From Oscillospiraceae bacterium (GTDB taxonomy: Bacteria > Bacillota > Clostridia > Oscillospirales > Oscillospiraceae): a DNA stretch of 45,695 nucleotides. This document shows, in pieces, positions 23,543-31,144 of this stretch (positions within the stretch are counted from its first letter, which is position 1; every line of letters starts with the position of its first letter). The stretch covers positions 1-45,695 of the forward strand of contig JAFSLL010000111.1 in assembly GCA_017448455.1 (NCBI GenBank), given 5' to 3'. Both the position numbers and the translations under genes were made by a program. The notes beneath the pieces are model-generated. The model saw nothing but the letters and a program-made list of their open reading frames with translations, did no database searches and was not told the origin of the DNA.

Positions 23543-24595
23543 TTATACCTGAGATTCCGGCTTGATATCGATCTTAAAGCCGGTCAGCTTCGCGGCGAGA
23601 CGGGCATTCTGCCCTTCCTTGCCAATCGCGAGAGAGAGCTGAGAATCGGGCACAACCACCTGACAGCTCTTCCCGTCCTCAAACATAGTCACCCGTACCA
23701 CTTCCGAGGGGCTGAGCGCGGCAGCAATGTACTCCTCCGGCACCTCGCTGTAATTGACAATATCAATCTTCTCCCCGCCGAGTTCATTGACGATCTCCGC
23801 GACACGGGCACCTTTCGGTCCCACGCAGGAGCCGATGGCATCGACGTTCGGATCGTTGGACAGGACAGCCATCTTGGTGCGGCTTCCCGCTTCCCGGGCG
23901 ATGGACTTGATCTCCACCGTACCGTCGTAGATCTCCGGCACTTCCAGCTCAAAGAGGCGCTTTACCAGACCGGGATGCGTCCGGCTGATCATGACCTGCG
24001 GTCCGCGGGTTGCGTTCTTGACCTCAACCACGTAAACCTTGATGCGGTCGCCTTCCGTCAGCTCCTCACCCTTCACGCGCTCATTGGCGGGAAGAAGCGC
24101 TTCCGTATACTCGCTGTTGGACGAAATCCGAATGGAAACACTCCCGTTGCGGGGCTCGACATGGGAAACGACACCGGTAAGAATCTCATGCTCTTTGGAG
24201 GTAAACTCCTCATAGACCAGTCCGCGCTCGGCTTCCCGGATTCCCTGGATAATCACCTGCTTGGCGGCCTGCGCGGCAATGCGCCCGAATTTCTTCGTCT
24301 CGACCGGAATCGCGACGGTTTCGTTCAGCTTCGCCCTGCGGGAAATCTTCTTCGCGGAATCCAGATCGATTTCATGCGCGGGATCTGTGACCTCTTCCAC
24401 TACCAGCTTGTTGACCTGCATGTCAATCCGTTTTTTCTCTTCATCCAGCACGATTTCCACATTATCTTCGTTTTCCGGATGATCGCGGCGAAACGCGGCA
24501 AGCATGGCCTGGCGGATCTTATCATACATATAGCCGCGGGGAATCCCCTTTTCCTTTTCAATATCTTCTATTGCTTCAAAGAACTCTGCATTCAT
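23543..24595 (-). CDS. nusA: Transcription termination/antitermination factor NusA
   Basis: A 350-residue NusA of the short Firmicutes type: an N-terminal RNA-polymerase-binding domain (MNAEFFEAIEDIEKEKGIPRGYMYD), an S1 domain ending with EILTGVVSHVEPRNG, KH1 (GSRTKMAVLSNDPNVDAIGSCVGPKGARV) and KH2 (LAIGKEGQNARLAAKLTG). It lacks the acidic C-terminal repeats of the E. coli protein. It follows rimP in the operon whose leader carries an intrinsic terminator (see 25125), a set-up where NusA may control its own synthesis. Confidence 0.96.
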   Translation of the reverse strand: MNAEFFEAIEDIEKEKGIPRGYMYDKIRQAMLAAFRRDHPENEDNVEIVLDEEKKRIDMQVNKLVVEEVTDPAHEIDLDSAKKISRRAKLNETVAIPVETKKFGRIAAQAAKQVIIQGIREAERGLVYEEFTSKEHEILTGVVSHVEPRNGSVSIRISSNSEYTEALLPANERVKGEELTEGDRIKVYVVEVKNATRGPQVMISRTHPGLVKRLFELEVPEIYDGTVEIKSIAREAGSRTKMAVLSNDPNVDAIGSCVGPKGARVAEIVNELGGEKIDIVNYSEVPEEYIAAALSPSEVVRVTMFEDGKSCQVVVPDSQLSLAIGKEGQNARLAAKLTGFKIDIKPESQV

Positions 24596-24637
24596 GACTG
24601 TAAACGCTCCGTTTCGTATTCTTACTTTCTGCCTATA

Positions 24638-25096
24638 TTAATCAAAGCTGACATAGAGTCGAACCTGCGCAATCTGATCCTTTTCAAGGTGAAGCGGTTT
24701 TCCCGTCTGCGAGATCGTCAGCGCGCCGTCGTCGTATGCCTCGAGAACGCCGACGAACCGTTTGCTGCCGTTCAGCGGCCGATAGAGATGAACCTCAACC
24801 TCGCTGCCCATAAAGCGCAGGAAGTCCGAAGGCCGTCTGAGTTCGCGGTCCGCGCCGGCAGAGCCGACCTCAAACACGTAACTGTCCGCGATCAGGTCCG
24901 CTTCGTCGAGAATCGGATCAAGCTGTCTGCTGATCCTTTCGCAGTCATCGATCGAGACCCCCTCGTCCTTATCAATAAAGACGCGAAGGTATCTTGTTCC
25001 CGCTTCCTTCACAAATTCCACATCCCAGAGACTGCAGCCGGCTTCCCGGACAACAGGCTCCGCGATTTCGGCAATTTTATCCGTGAGCCTGCTCAT
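24638..25096 (-). CDS. rimP: Ribosome maturation factor RimP
   Basis: A 152-residue RimP, needed for 30S subunit assembly. Signatures: GCSLWDVEFVKEAGTRYLRVFIDKDEGVSIDDCERISRQ in the N-terminal domain, and SYVFEVGSAGADRELRR, the usual LEVSSPGLDRPL motif in a divergent form. The ATG at 25096 follows AGGAGG (spacing 10); a 16-codon upstream extension would pass through the leader terminator. It is the first gene of the nusA-infB operon. Confidence 0.95.
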   Translation of the reverse strand: MSRLTDKIAEIAEPVVREAGCSLWDVEFVKEAGTRYLRVFIDKDEGVSIDDCERISRQLDPILDEADLIADSYVFEVGSAGADRELRRPSDFLRFMGSEVEVHLYRPLNGSKRFVGVLEAYDDGALTISQTGKPLHLEKDQIAQVRLYVSFD

Positions 25097-25124
25097 GGAT
25101 GGATAACCTCCTATCTCCACAAAA

Positions 25125-25148
25125 AAGAGTGGGCTCAAACCCACTCTT
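25125..25148 (-). terminator. Leader terminator upstream of rimP-nusA
   Basis: On the minus strand a perfect 9-bp stem AAGAGTGGG / CCCACTCTT (25148-25140 and 25133-25125) with a 6-base loop is followed by TTTTTTG formed by the last stem bases and the tract. It lies between the promoter (25176-25204) and the rimP ribosome binding site, so transcription must read through it to express nusA. This is the arrangement of an attenuator. Confidence 0.8.
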
Positions 25149-25175
25149 CAGGTACACTCTCATAACACTGTGCGT

Positions 25176-25204
25176 ATCATAGCACGTTCGGCCCTGTTTG
25201 GCAA
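25176..25204 (-). promoter_or_regulatory. Promoter of the rimP-nusA-infB operon
   Basis: Minus-strand -35 TTGCCA (25204-25199), a 17-base spacer and -10 TATGAT (25181-25176), preceded by TGC to make an extended -10 (TGnTATGAT). The transcript would run about 25 bases before the leader terminator. Confidence 0.7.
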
Positions 25205-25243
25205 GTGTTTTTTCAAACTTTTCTCCCGAAAAAGCCGATAAAA

Positions 25244-26104
25244 TCAGTCTTTCGGCCGCATATAGAAATGCCCTTTGATCTCGGTGGAACGAATGGAATT
25301 GACAAAAGCCTCCGGGTCCGTATCCCGCACCGCCTGCATCGCCGCCTTGATGTCTTCACCGGATACAACGGAATAGACCAGCTTCAGTTTCCCGTGATCA
25401 TGGGAACCCTCCGCGTCCAGAATCGTAGCGCCGTGGTGGCAGGCATCGTGGATGGCGGCGCAGACCGCAGTCGCTTTATCCGTCACGATAAACAGGGTCT
25501 GCTGCTGATAGGAGCGATAGAGGATATGCAGCGTCTGCGTCGAAACATACTGGAAGATAATGGAATAGAGTGCTTTATCCCAGCCGAAGAAATAACCGGC
25601 AACCAGCAGAATCACCACATTAAACGCGAGCACCATATTCCAGGTCTCAACGCCGCGCTTCTGCGAAAAATAGATCGCGATAAAATCTGTCCCGCCGCTC
25701 GTCGCGTCGGCGCGCAGGCAGAGGCTGACCGCCAGACCGCCAAGAATGCCGCCGAAAATGGCAATCAGCAGGGTATCGTAGGTGATGACATAGGCCGGTA
25801 TCATGTCAACCAGAACACCGCTTACGAGGATCATCAGCAGGGAGAGAAGCGTAAACTTCTTTCCAATAAAACGGAAGCCGATATAAACCGGAAAAGCGTT
25901 CAGCAGAACGTTCACCGGGGTATAGGGAATCTCCAGATTCAGATACTTCTCTCCCAGCCGCTGAATCAGGACCGTCAGGCCCGTTACGCCGCCGGGGAAG
26001 AGATCCCCTGTCCGAACAAAGATTTTAATATTCAGCGCTGTCAGCGCGGACGCAATCAGAATCAGCAGCAGACGTCTGCCGTCTCTTCTCCAGTCAACCG
26101 TCAC
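25244..26104 (-). CDS. YitT/DUF2179 family membrane protein
   Basis: A 286-residue protein of the YitT family. It has five or six hydrophobic segments in the first 200 residues, with LLILIASALTALNIKIFVRTGDLFPGGVTGL near the start and SGGTDFIAIYFSQKRG in the middle. The C-terminal DUF2179 domain contains HDACHHGATILDAEGSHDHGKLKLVYSVVSGED. The start is a GTG at 26104 preceded by GAGGAGA at good spacing. The function of the family is unknown; transport has been suggested. The gene lies between thiI and rimP and has only about 40 bases before the rimP promoter. Confidence 0.9.
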   Translation of the reverse strand: MTVDWRRDGRRLLLILIASALTALNIKIFVRTGDLFPGGVTGLTVLIQRLGEKYLNLEIPYTPVNVLLNAFPVYIGFRFIGKKFTLLSLLMILVSGVLVDMIPAYVITYDTLLIAIFGGILGGLAVSLCLRADATSGGTDFIAIYFSQKRGVETWNMVLAFNVVILLVAGYFFGWDKALYSIIFQYVSTQTLHILYRSYQQQTLFIVTDKATAVCAAIHDACHHGATILDAEGSHDHGKLKLVYSVVSGEDIKAAMQAVRDTDPEAFVNSIRSTEIKGHFYMRPKD

Positions 26105-26165
26105 CGTATGTCTCTCCTCTCGTCAATGTCGGATATTTTGGCACCGGCGCAAACCGGGACCCGCT

Positions 26166-27332
26166 TTAAAGGCGGATCTGCTCCCGGTTTTCAAAGGCCT
26201 CGTCCACCAGGGCGTCAACCGCGAGCACGGACTCCGCCTGCTCCACCTCCCGCAGCTTCGGGTGGGTCTTCGGATGGCGGGGTGTGAAAACGGTGCAGCA
26301 GTCTTCATAAGGGAGAATCGAGGTGTCAAAGGTTCCGATCTTCCTCGCCATACGCACAATTTCTTCCTTATCCATTCCCACGAGCGGCTGCAGAACCGGC
26401 AGTGAGATCACTGCCTGTGTGGAGGCCATCGCCTCCATCGTCTGACTGGCAACCTGGCCGAGATTCTCACCGGTCACAATGGCTTTTCCGCCGTTATACA
26501 GCGCGATCCGTTCCGCGATGCGCATCATAAAGCGGCGCATGATCAGGGTGAAGTATTCCTCGGGACACTTGTCCCGGATCTCTTCCTGAATATGGGTGAA
26601 GGGCACGACCTCCAGCGTCATGCCGCCGCAGTAGGAAGTCAGAATTCTGCCGAGTTCGATCACCTTCTCTTTTGCCGCCTGTGAGGTATAGGGAAAAGAG
26701 AAGAAATGAACCGGGATCAGGCGAACACCGCGCCGGGCGATCATATAGGTGGAAACCGGGCTGTCAATGCCGCCGGAGAGCAGGGATACGGCAATCCCGT
26801 TGGAGCCGACCGGCATGCCGCCGGCGCCGTCAACCGGGGCAGCATGGACATAGGCGGCGATATCCCGCACCTCGATGTTGACCACCAGCTCCGGGTGATG
26901 AACGTCAACTTCGCAGTTTGGGAAGCGTTCCGCCAGCTCACCGCCCACATACTGACTCAGCTGAATGCTTGTCATCGGGAAATGCTTGTCGCTTCGTTTG
27001 GATTCCACCTTGAAGCTCTTCGCGCGGAGCAGATCGTCCCGAAGATACTCCGACGCGAGCCGGACGATGGCGTCCCTGTCCTTCTCACAGGAGGCCGCGC
27101 GGCTGATCTTCACGATGCCGAAAATATCCTGAACCGCGACAAAGGCCGCCTCCATATCGGCAGTCTCATCCTGCGGTTCCACATAGATCGTCGACTGCAT
27201 ACAGGTGACACGGAAATTGCCGAGTCCCAACAGACGTCTCCGGACATTCCCGACAAGCTTCTGCTCGAAGCTGCGCCGGTTCAGGCCTTTTAAAATGATT
27301 TCACCCAGTTTCAGCAAAAGGATTTCATTCAT
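26166..27332 (-). CDS. thiI: tRNA 4-thiouridine synthetase ThiI
   Basis: A 388-residue enzyme that forms 4-thiouridine in tRNA and can serve in thiamin synthesis. Domains: an N-terminal ferredoxin-like domain (ILLLKLGEIILKGLNRRSFEQKL), a THUMP domain (about 60-165), then a PP-loop pyrophosphatase domain with VSLLSGGIDSPVSTYMIARRG (SGGxDS). The C-terminus ends near residue 388 without the extra rhodanese domain of E. coli ThiI, as is common in Firmicutes. I prefer the ATG at 27332, which has a GGAG at 9 bases; an ATG 5 codons upstream (27347) has no ribosome binding site. Confidence 0.94.
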   Translation of the reverse strand: MNEILLLKLGEIILKGLNRRSFEQKLVGNVRRRLLGLGNFRVTCMQSTIYVEPQDETADMEAAFVAVQDIFGIVKISRAASCEKDRDAIVRLASEYLRDDLLRAKSFKVESKRSDKHFPMTSIQLSQYVGGELAERFPNCEVDVHHPELVVNIEVRDIAAYVHAAPVDGAGGMPVGSNGIAVSLLSGGIDSPVSTYMIARRGVRLIPVHFFSFPYTSQAAKEKVIELGRILTSYCGGMTLEVVPFTHIQEEIRDKCPEEYFTLIMRRFMMRIAERIALYNGGKAIVTGENLGQVASQTMEAMASTQAVISLPVLQPLVGMDKEEIVRMARKIGTFDTSILPYEDCCTVFTPRHPKTHPKLREVEQAESVLAVDALVDEAFENREQIRL

Positions 27333-27370
27333 TTTCAGGTACTCCATTACTCAATAGATAACGCCCGGCT

Positions 27371-27399
27371 ACTATATCATTTTCTCTCCGTAAGTTCAA
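27371..27399 (-). promoter_or_regulatory. Promoter of thiI
   Basis: Minus-strand -35 TTGAAC (27399-27394), a 17-base spacer and -10 TATAGT (27376-27371), with TGA before it to give an extended -10. Confidence 0.65.
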
Positions 27400-27409
27400 G
27401 CCGAAAAAC

Positions 27410-28393
27410 CTATAAACCGTTGACGATATTTTCGGGTCGCTCCCCATTTCGAACATGGCGGATATTCCTCAGTATGACCTCATAGGTTCTGGCAAAGGCG
27501 GAAGCGGATACGCCGCCGATGTGCGGTGTGAAAATGATTTTCTTTCGAACTTCTTCCGGCGCAGTAACCAGGATATGGTCCTTCTGAACCGGTTCATGAT
27601 CCAGCACATCCAGGCCGGCTCCGGCAAGCTGTCCGTCCGCAAGCGCCTCGATCAGGTCACGGCTGTTCACCAGTCCGCCTCTCGCCGTATTGATCAGGAT
27701 CGCTCCCCTCTTCATCCGCGCGAAGAAACGGGCATCCGCCATGTTCTCCGTTTCATCTGTCAGAGGAAGGTTCAGGCTGACAATATCGCTCTCCTGCAGA
27801 AGTGAATCCAGGTCACGGTACTCCGGATCCTCATTCATCGGCGGATTGGCCCTGTTATAGAGCACGCGGGCGCCGAATGCCCGCGCCAGACGCGCCGCCT
27901 CCCTGCCGATCGCGCCGTATCCGACAAAGCCAACCGTGCAGTCGCCCAGCTCGCGCATGCTTCCGGTCTGCATATAATATACCTTTTTATCATTCTGGCG
28001 TCCTTCCAGGACATCCGCATGGCCGTTCACAAGGTCACGCAGACAGCAGAGCATCAGCATCAGCGTATGCTCCGCAACCGAGGCCGCGTTCACTCCGCGG
28101 CAGTTGCAGACGCAGACGCCCCGCTCCCTTGCCACGGTCAGATCGATCCCTTCAAAACCGACCCCTTCCGCCTGGATCAATCTGAGCGCAGGCAGCCCCT
28201 CAATCACCTGTCTGCCTACCGTAATCGTCGGATTGACCAGCAGGACTTCCGCTTCCCTTCCCCGTTCCAGAATCTCACGCACGGATGAGAACTGGCTCAT
28301 CCGCGTGACTTCGCATTCTTCAAGCAGTTCCGCGGGAGCATGTCTTCTGAAAACGCTCTCCTCTTCGAGCACCAGCAGTTTTGTTTTTTCCAT
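27410..28393 (-). CDS. D-2-hydroxyacid dehydrogenase family protein
   Basis: A 327-residue NAD-dependent dehydrogenase of the D-isomer-specific family. The nucleotide-binding motif is VGFVGYGAIGREAARLARAFG, and the active-site residues appear as the arginine in INTARGGLVNS, the glutamate in LDHEPV and the histidine in FTPHIGGVS. It could act on phosphoglycerate, glyoxylate/hydroxypyruvate or lactate-like substrates; the sequence alone does not decide. No serine-pathway partner (serC) is adjacent. It is a single gene with its own promoter. Confidence 0.9.
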   Translation of the reverse strand: MEKTKLLVLEEESVFRRHAPAELLEECEVTRMSQFSSVREILERGREAEVLLVNPTITVGRQVIEGLPALRLIQAEGVGFEGIDLTVARERGVCVCNCRGVNAASVAEHTLMLMLCCLRDLVNGHADVLEGRQNDKKVYYMQTGSMRELGDCTVGFVGYGAIGREAARLARAFGARVLYNRANPPMNEDPEYRDLDSLLQESDIVSLNLPLTDETENMADARFFARMKRGAILINTARGGLVNSRDLIEALADGQLAGAGLDVLDHEPVQKDHILVTAPEEVRKKIIFTPHIGGVSASAFARTYEVILRNIRHVRNGERPENIVNGL

Positions 28394-28459
28394 TCCCTTC
28401 AGCCTCCTGTCCTTATGCCGTCTGTTGACGCATTCTCTTCGGGAAGAACAATTGGACCG

Positions 28460-28488
28460 ATCATATCAGAAAGCACTGCCACAATCAA
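28460..28488 (-). promoter_or_regulatory. Promoter of the D-2-hydroxyacid dehydrogenase gene
   Basis: Minus-strand -35 TTGATT (28488-28483), a 17-base spacer and -10 TATGAT (28465-28460) preceded by TGA (extended -10). It lies about 70 bases before the start. Confidence 0.65.
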
Positions 28489-28540
28489 CACCGTCCGGTC
28501 GAATTTCGTTTATAAATCAGCATTTTCTGTCATCCACAGA

Positions 28541-28569
28541 TTGTGCCGGCAGCCTTTATGTGTTAAAAT
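28541..28569 (+). promoter_or_regulatory. Possible promoter of the DUF2804-FMN dehydrogenase operon
   Basis: TTGTGC (28541-28546), a 17-base spacer and TAAAAT (28564-28569), about 35 bases before the start of the DUF2804 gene. The -35 is a weak match. Confidence 0.45.
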
Positions 28570-28604
28570 TAAGAAAAAACCGGAATCTCAGGGGAGGCAT
28601 GACG

Positions 28605-29678
28605 ATGAAAAAAACCTATCGCGGATGGCAGGAATGGGAAAACAGAAGTCTCCAGACCGAGTATACGGAAGAGACGCCTCTGCTTTCCGAGGACGGTACC
28701 CTGCTGGCAAAAGGCTGGGCCCGAAGAAATGTATTCCGTTATGACCGTGAAAGAGTAAAATTTCCGCTTCGCCGGAAAGAGTGGGATTTTTATCAGATCT
28801 CGGACGGCAAGCGGATGCTGCAGATCAGCTTTGCGAACATTTCCCTCGGCGGCTACGCTTCCGTTGTTCTGGTCGACCTTCGCGCGGGAAAAACCCTCTT
28901 ATCCGACATGGCGCCTTTTGTCGGCGGGATGAACCGCTATATTCTGCCTCCGAAAGGGGACGTGCCGAACGATGTGTTCTTCCGGATCGGAAACGCAAGT
29001 TTTGAAGCGCATACCGGTGCCGAGCGACGGCGCCTGCGCTACGAAAACGGCTCCATCCGTGCGGAGATCGAGATGGAGATTCTCCCCGGACTGGAAAACA
29101 TCACCACGGTTCTCCCGTTTCAGGATTACCCAGACCGGTATTTCATGACCACCAAACAGAACTGCATGCCCTGTGAAGGCACGGTACAGACCGCCGACCA
29201 GAAATGGTCCTTCTCCAAAGAGGACAGCTTCTGTATTCTGGACTGGGGGCGGGTGTGCACGCCATATTCCCTGGTCTGGTACTGGGGCAACGGCTCCGGA
29301 CGGATTCCCGGGCCGGACGGCAAGGAGCATCTCTTCGGCTTTGAAATCACCTGGGGAATCGGCGATGAGTCAAATGCCACAGAGACCTGTGTGTTTTACG
29401 ACGGAAAAGCACACAAGTTCGGCGCTGTGGATGTCGAAACCTTCCCCAAGCCGGACAAATACATGGAACCATGGAAATTTCTCTCGGAAGACGGGCGTTT
29501 CGCCCTGACGATGACACCGTTTTATGATCATCACAGCGACCTGAATGTCGGTGTCATGCGGATGCACAGTCATCAGGTGCACGGGCTGTGGAACGGGACG
29601 GTCACGCTGGATGACGGGCAGGTTCTCGAAATCCGCGACTTTTACGCTTTCTGCGAATATGTGGAAAACCGCTGGTAA
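28605..29678 (+). CDS. DUF2804 family protein
   Basis: A 357-residue cytoplasmic protein without membrane segments. The C-terminal half matches the DUF2804 family: ILDWGRVCTPYSLVWYWGNGSG, GFEITWGIGDES.ATET, FYDGKAHKF, then MEPWKFLSEDGRF and DDGQVLEIRDFYAFCEYVENRW. Members are large beta-rich proteins of unknown function, possibly related to lipocalin-like or carotenoid-hydratase-like folds. I chose the ATG at 28605, 7 bases after GGGGAGG; an ATG two codons upstream is too close to it. The FMN dehydrogenase gene follows 25 bases later on the same strand, so they may form a unit. Confidence 0.88.
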   Translation: MKKTYRGWQEWENRSLQTEYTEETPLLSEDGTLLAKGWARRNVFRYDRERVKFPLRRKEWDFYQISDGKRMLQISFANISLGGYASVVLVDLRAGKTLLSDMAPFVGGMNRYILPPKGDVPNDVFFRIGNASFEAHTGAERRRLRYENGSIRAEIEMEILPGLENITTVLPFQDYPDRYFMTTKQNCMPCEGTVQTADQKWSFSKEDSFCILDWGRVCTPYSLVWYWGNGSGRIPGPDGKEHLFGFEITWGIGDESNATETCVFYDGKAHKFGAVDVETFPKPDKYMEPWKFLSEDGRFALTMTPFYDHHSDLNVGVMRMHSHQVHGLWNGTVTLDDGQVLEIRDFYAFCEYVENRW

Positions 29679-29703
29679 AACGAAGAGACAAGGAGTGGCG
29701 ATC

Positions 29704-30723
29704 ATGCAATATGATGAAGTATTAAAAAATGCCCGCAAAACCATCCTCAACTGCAAAGCCTGTCCGGAATGCAACGGACTTGCCTGCGGGAATACGCTTC
29801 CCGGTCCCGGCTCCAAGGCTCCCGGAAACGGAGCCAACGACAACTGGCGCGCCTGGAAGGCGATCAAACTGAATGTAGACACCTTTGTGCCGGACGCCGA
29901 CGTCGACACTTCCTTTTCCCTGTTTGGGAAAACGTTCCGGCTTCCCGTTCTGTCCGGCCCGATCGGTTCCATGATGCAGTACAGCAAAGAGGACGTCACT
30001 GTCGACTTCAACGACGCGGTGATTCAGGCCTGCGCCGAGGAAGGGATTATCGCCAGTTTCGGGGATGGCATACGCGGAGAAACCATGGAGGGAGGGTTCG
30101 CGTCGATCGCCCGTCATCAGTACGCCGGCGTCATCCCAATCCTGAATCCGATTCCCAATGATGAGATTCGGAAGCGGATCGAATACCTGGAGCCGAGCAG
30201 TGCGTTTGCCGTCTCGGTTGTCGTAGACAGCGCCGGCCTGGGTCACTGGAAATTCAACGATCGCCTGCGCCCCGGCTCCAAAACGGTTTCGGATCTGAAA
30301 TTCCTCAGATCCTGCACGAAGAAACCCTTCCTCGTAAAGGGAATTATGACAGCGAAAGCCGCGGAGCAGGCTGTAGAAGCGGGCGCCGACGGCATCATCG
30401 TTTCCAACCACGGCGGACGCGTGCTTGCGGACACTCCGGCGACCGCGGAAGTCCTTCCCGAGATAGTTCATGCAGTAAAGGGGCAGACGGCCATCATTGT
30501 TGACGGAGGCATCCGAAACGGTACCGATCTGGTAAAGGCACTCGCCCTCGGCGCTGACGCCGTGCTGATCTGCAGACCTTTTGCCGTCGCCTGGTTCGGA
30601 GGCGGCGTGGACGGGGTAAAAGCCTATATTGAGAAAATCCGCGAGGAGTTTTCCGACGCAATGTATATGGTCGGTGCCCGCCGACTCAGCGACCTCTGTC
30701 CCGAGATGATCCGGCTTCCCTGA
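29704..30723 (+). CDS. FMN-dependent alpha-hydroxy-acid dehydrogenase with N-terminal cysteines
   Basis: A 339-residue (beta/alpha)8 flavoenzyme of the lactate oxidase/glycolate oxidase group. The FMN and active-site motif is IVSNHGGRVLADTPATAEVLPEI, with the catalytic histidine in SNHGGR and later VDGGIRNGTDLVKALALGADAV and ICRPF. An unusual N-terminal cysteine motif CKACPECNGLACGN is present, a feature of a clostridial subgroup; it may bind metal or an iron-sulfur cluster, which is not shown. The ATG at 29704 is preceded by AAGGAG; a much longer frame upstream is in another gene. Confidence 0.9.
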   Translation: MQYDEVLKNARKTILNCKACPECNGLACGNTLPGPGSKAPGNGANDNWRAWKAIKLNVDTFVPDADVDTSFSLFGKTFRLPVLSGPIGSMMQYSKEDVTVDFNDAVIQACAEEGIIASFGDGIRGETMEGGFASIARHQYAGVIPILNPIPNDEIRKRIEYLEPSSAFAVSVVVDSAGLGHWKFNDRLRPGSKTVSDLKFLRSCTKKPFLVKGIMTAKAAEQAVEAGADGIIVSNHGGRVLADTPATAEVLPEIVHAVKGQTAIIVDGGIRNGTDLVKALALGADAVLICRPFAVAWFGGGVDGVKAYIEKIREEFSDAMYMVGARRLSDLCPEMIRLP

Positions 30724-30784
30724 CTGCTTAAATAAAAAGGCATTCCCCCTAACAGGTTTCGGACGAAACAGAAAGGAAGTCCTC

Positions 30785-31015
30785 ATGAAATACGCGTTTA
30801 TCTTTCTTCTGATTTTCGGTGTCCTGATCCTGCTTGCCGCAGCGAGCCTGTGGTTTTCGAAGGACCCGAGACAGTCGCTCTTCTTTGCCAGAGTGCACGG
30901 GAATCCGAGCAAAGAAAAAGCCCGCAGGACGGCCCGGGAGATTGCCGGAGCCCTTGCAGGCGTGGGAATCGCGATCATTCTGTACTGCATAGCGGGAATT
31001 ATCCGAGGTGCGTAA
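30785..31015 (+). CDS. Small membrane protein of unknown function
   Basis: A 76-residue protein with two hydrophobic segments (about 3-24, FIFLLIFGVLILLAAASLWF, and 53-73, AGALAGVGIAIILYCIAGII) joined by a basic loop. A GGAAG ribosome binding site precedes the ATG. It lies 61 bases after the FMN dehydrogenase gene. I recognise no family. Confidence 0.6.
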   Translation: MKYAFIFLLIFGVLILLAAASLWFSKDPRQSLFFARVHGNPSKEKARRTAREIAGALAGVGIAIILYCIAGIIRGA

Positions 31016-31086
31016 ACCGCTCTTCGGTGCAAACTTCCCGCGAACATGCTTGATCAAAAAGCAAAGTATACTCTGAAAAGTAAAAG

Positions 31087-31126
31087 CCCGGGCAGATCTG
31101 ACACGGCCGGTTCAGATCTGCCCGGG
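31087..31126. terminator. Strong terminator hairpin between the small membrane gene and htrA-2
   Basis: A perfect 15-bp stem CCCGGGCAGATCTGA / TCAGATCTGCCCGGG (31087-31101 and 31112-31126) with a 10-base loop. TCGCTTTAT follows on the plus strand and CTTTTACTTTT on the minus strand, so it may serve both convergent genes. Confidence 0.85.
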
Positions 31127-31144
31127 TCGCTTTATGATACGCAA

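Noticed and set aside
23381-25165. Plus-strand open frame of 594 codons opposite nusA and rimP
   Set aside because: The minus-strand genes have diagnostic KH and RimP motifs; this frame spans several genes and the promoter region, so it cannot be one real gene.
25205-25243. Terminator after the YitT-type gene
   Set aside because: Only a weak, AT-rich pairing CTTTTTC/GAAAAG is visible, not strong enough to report.
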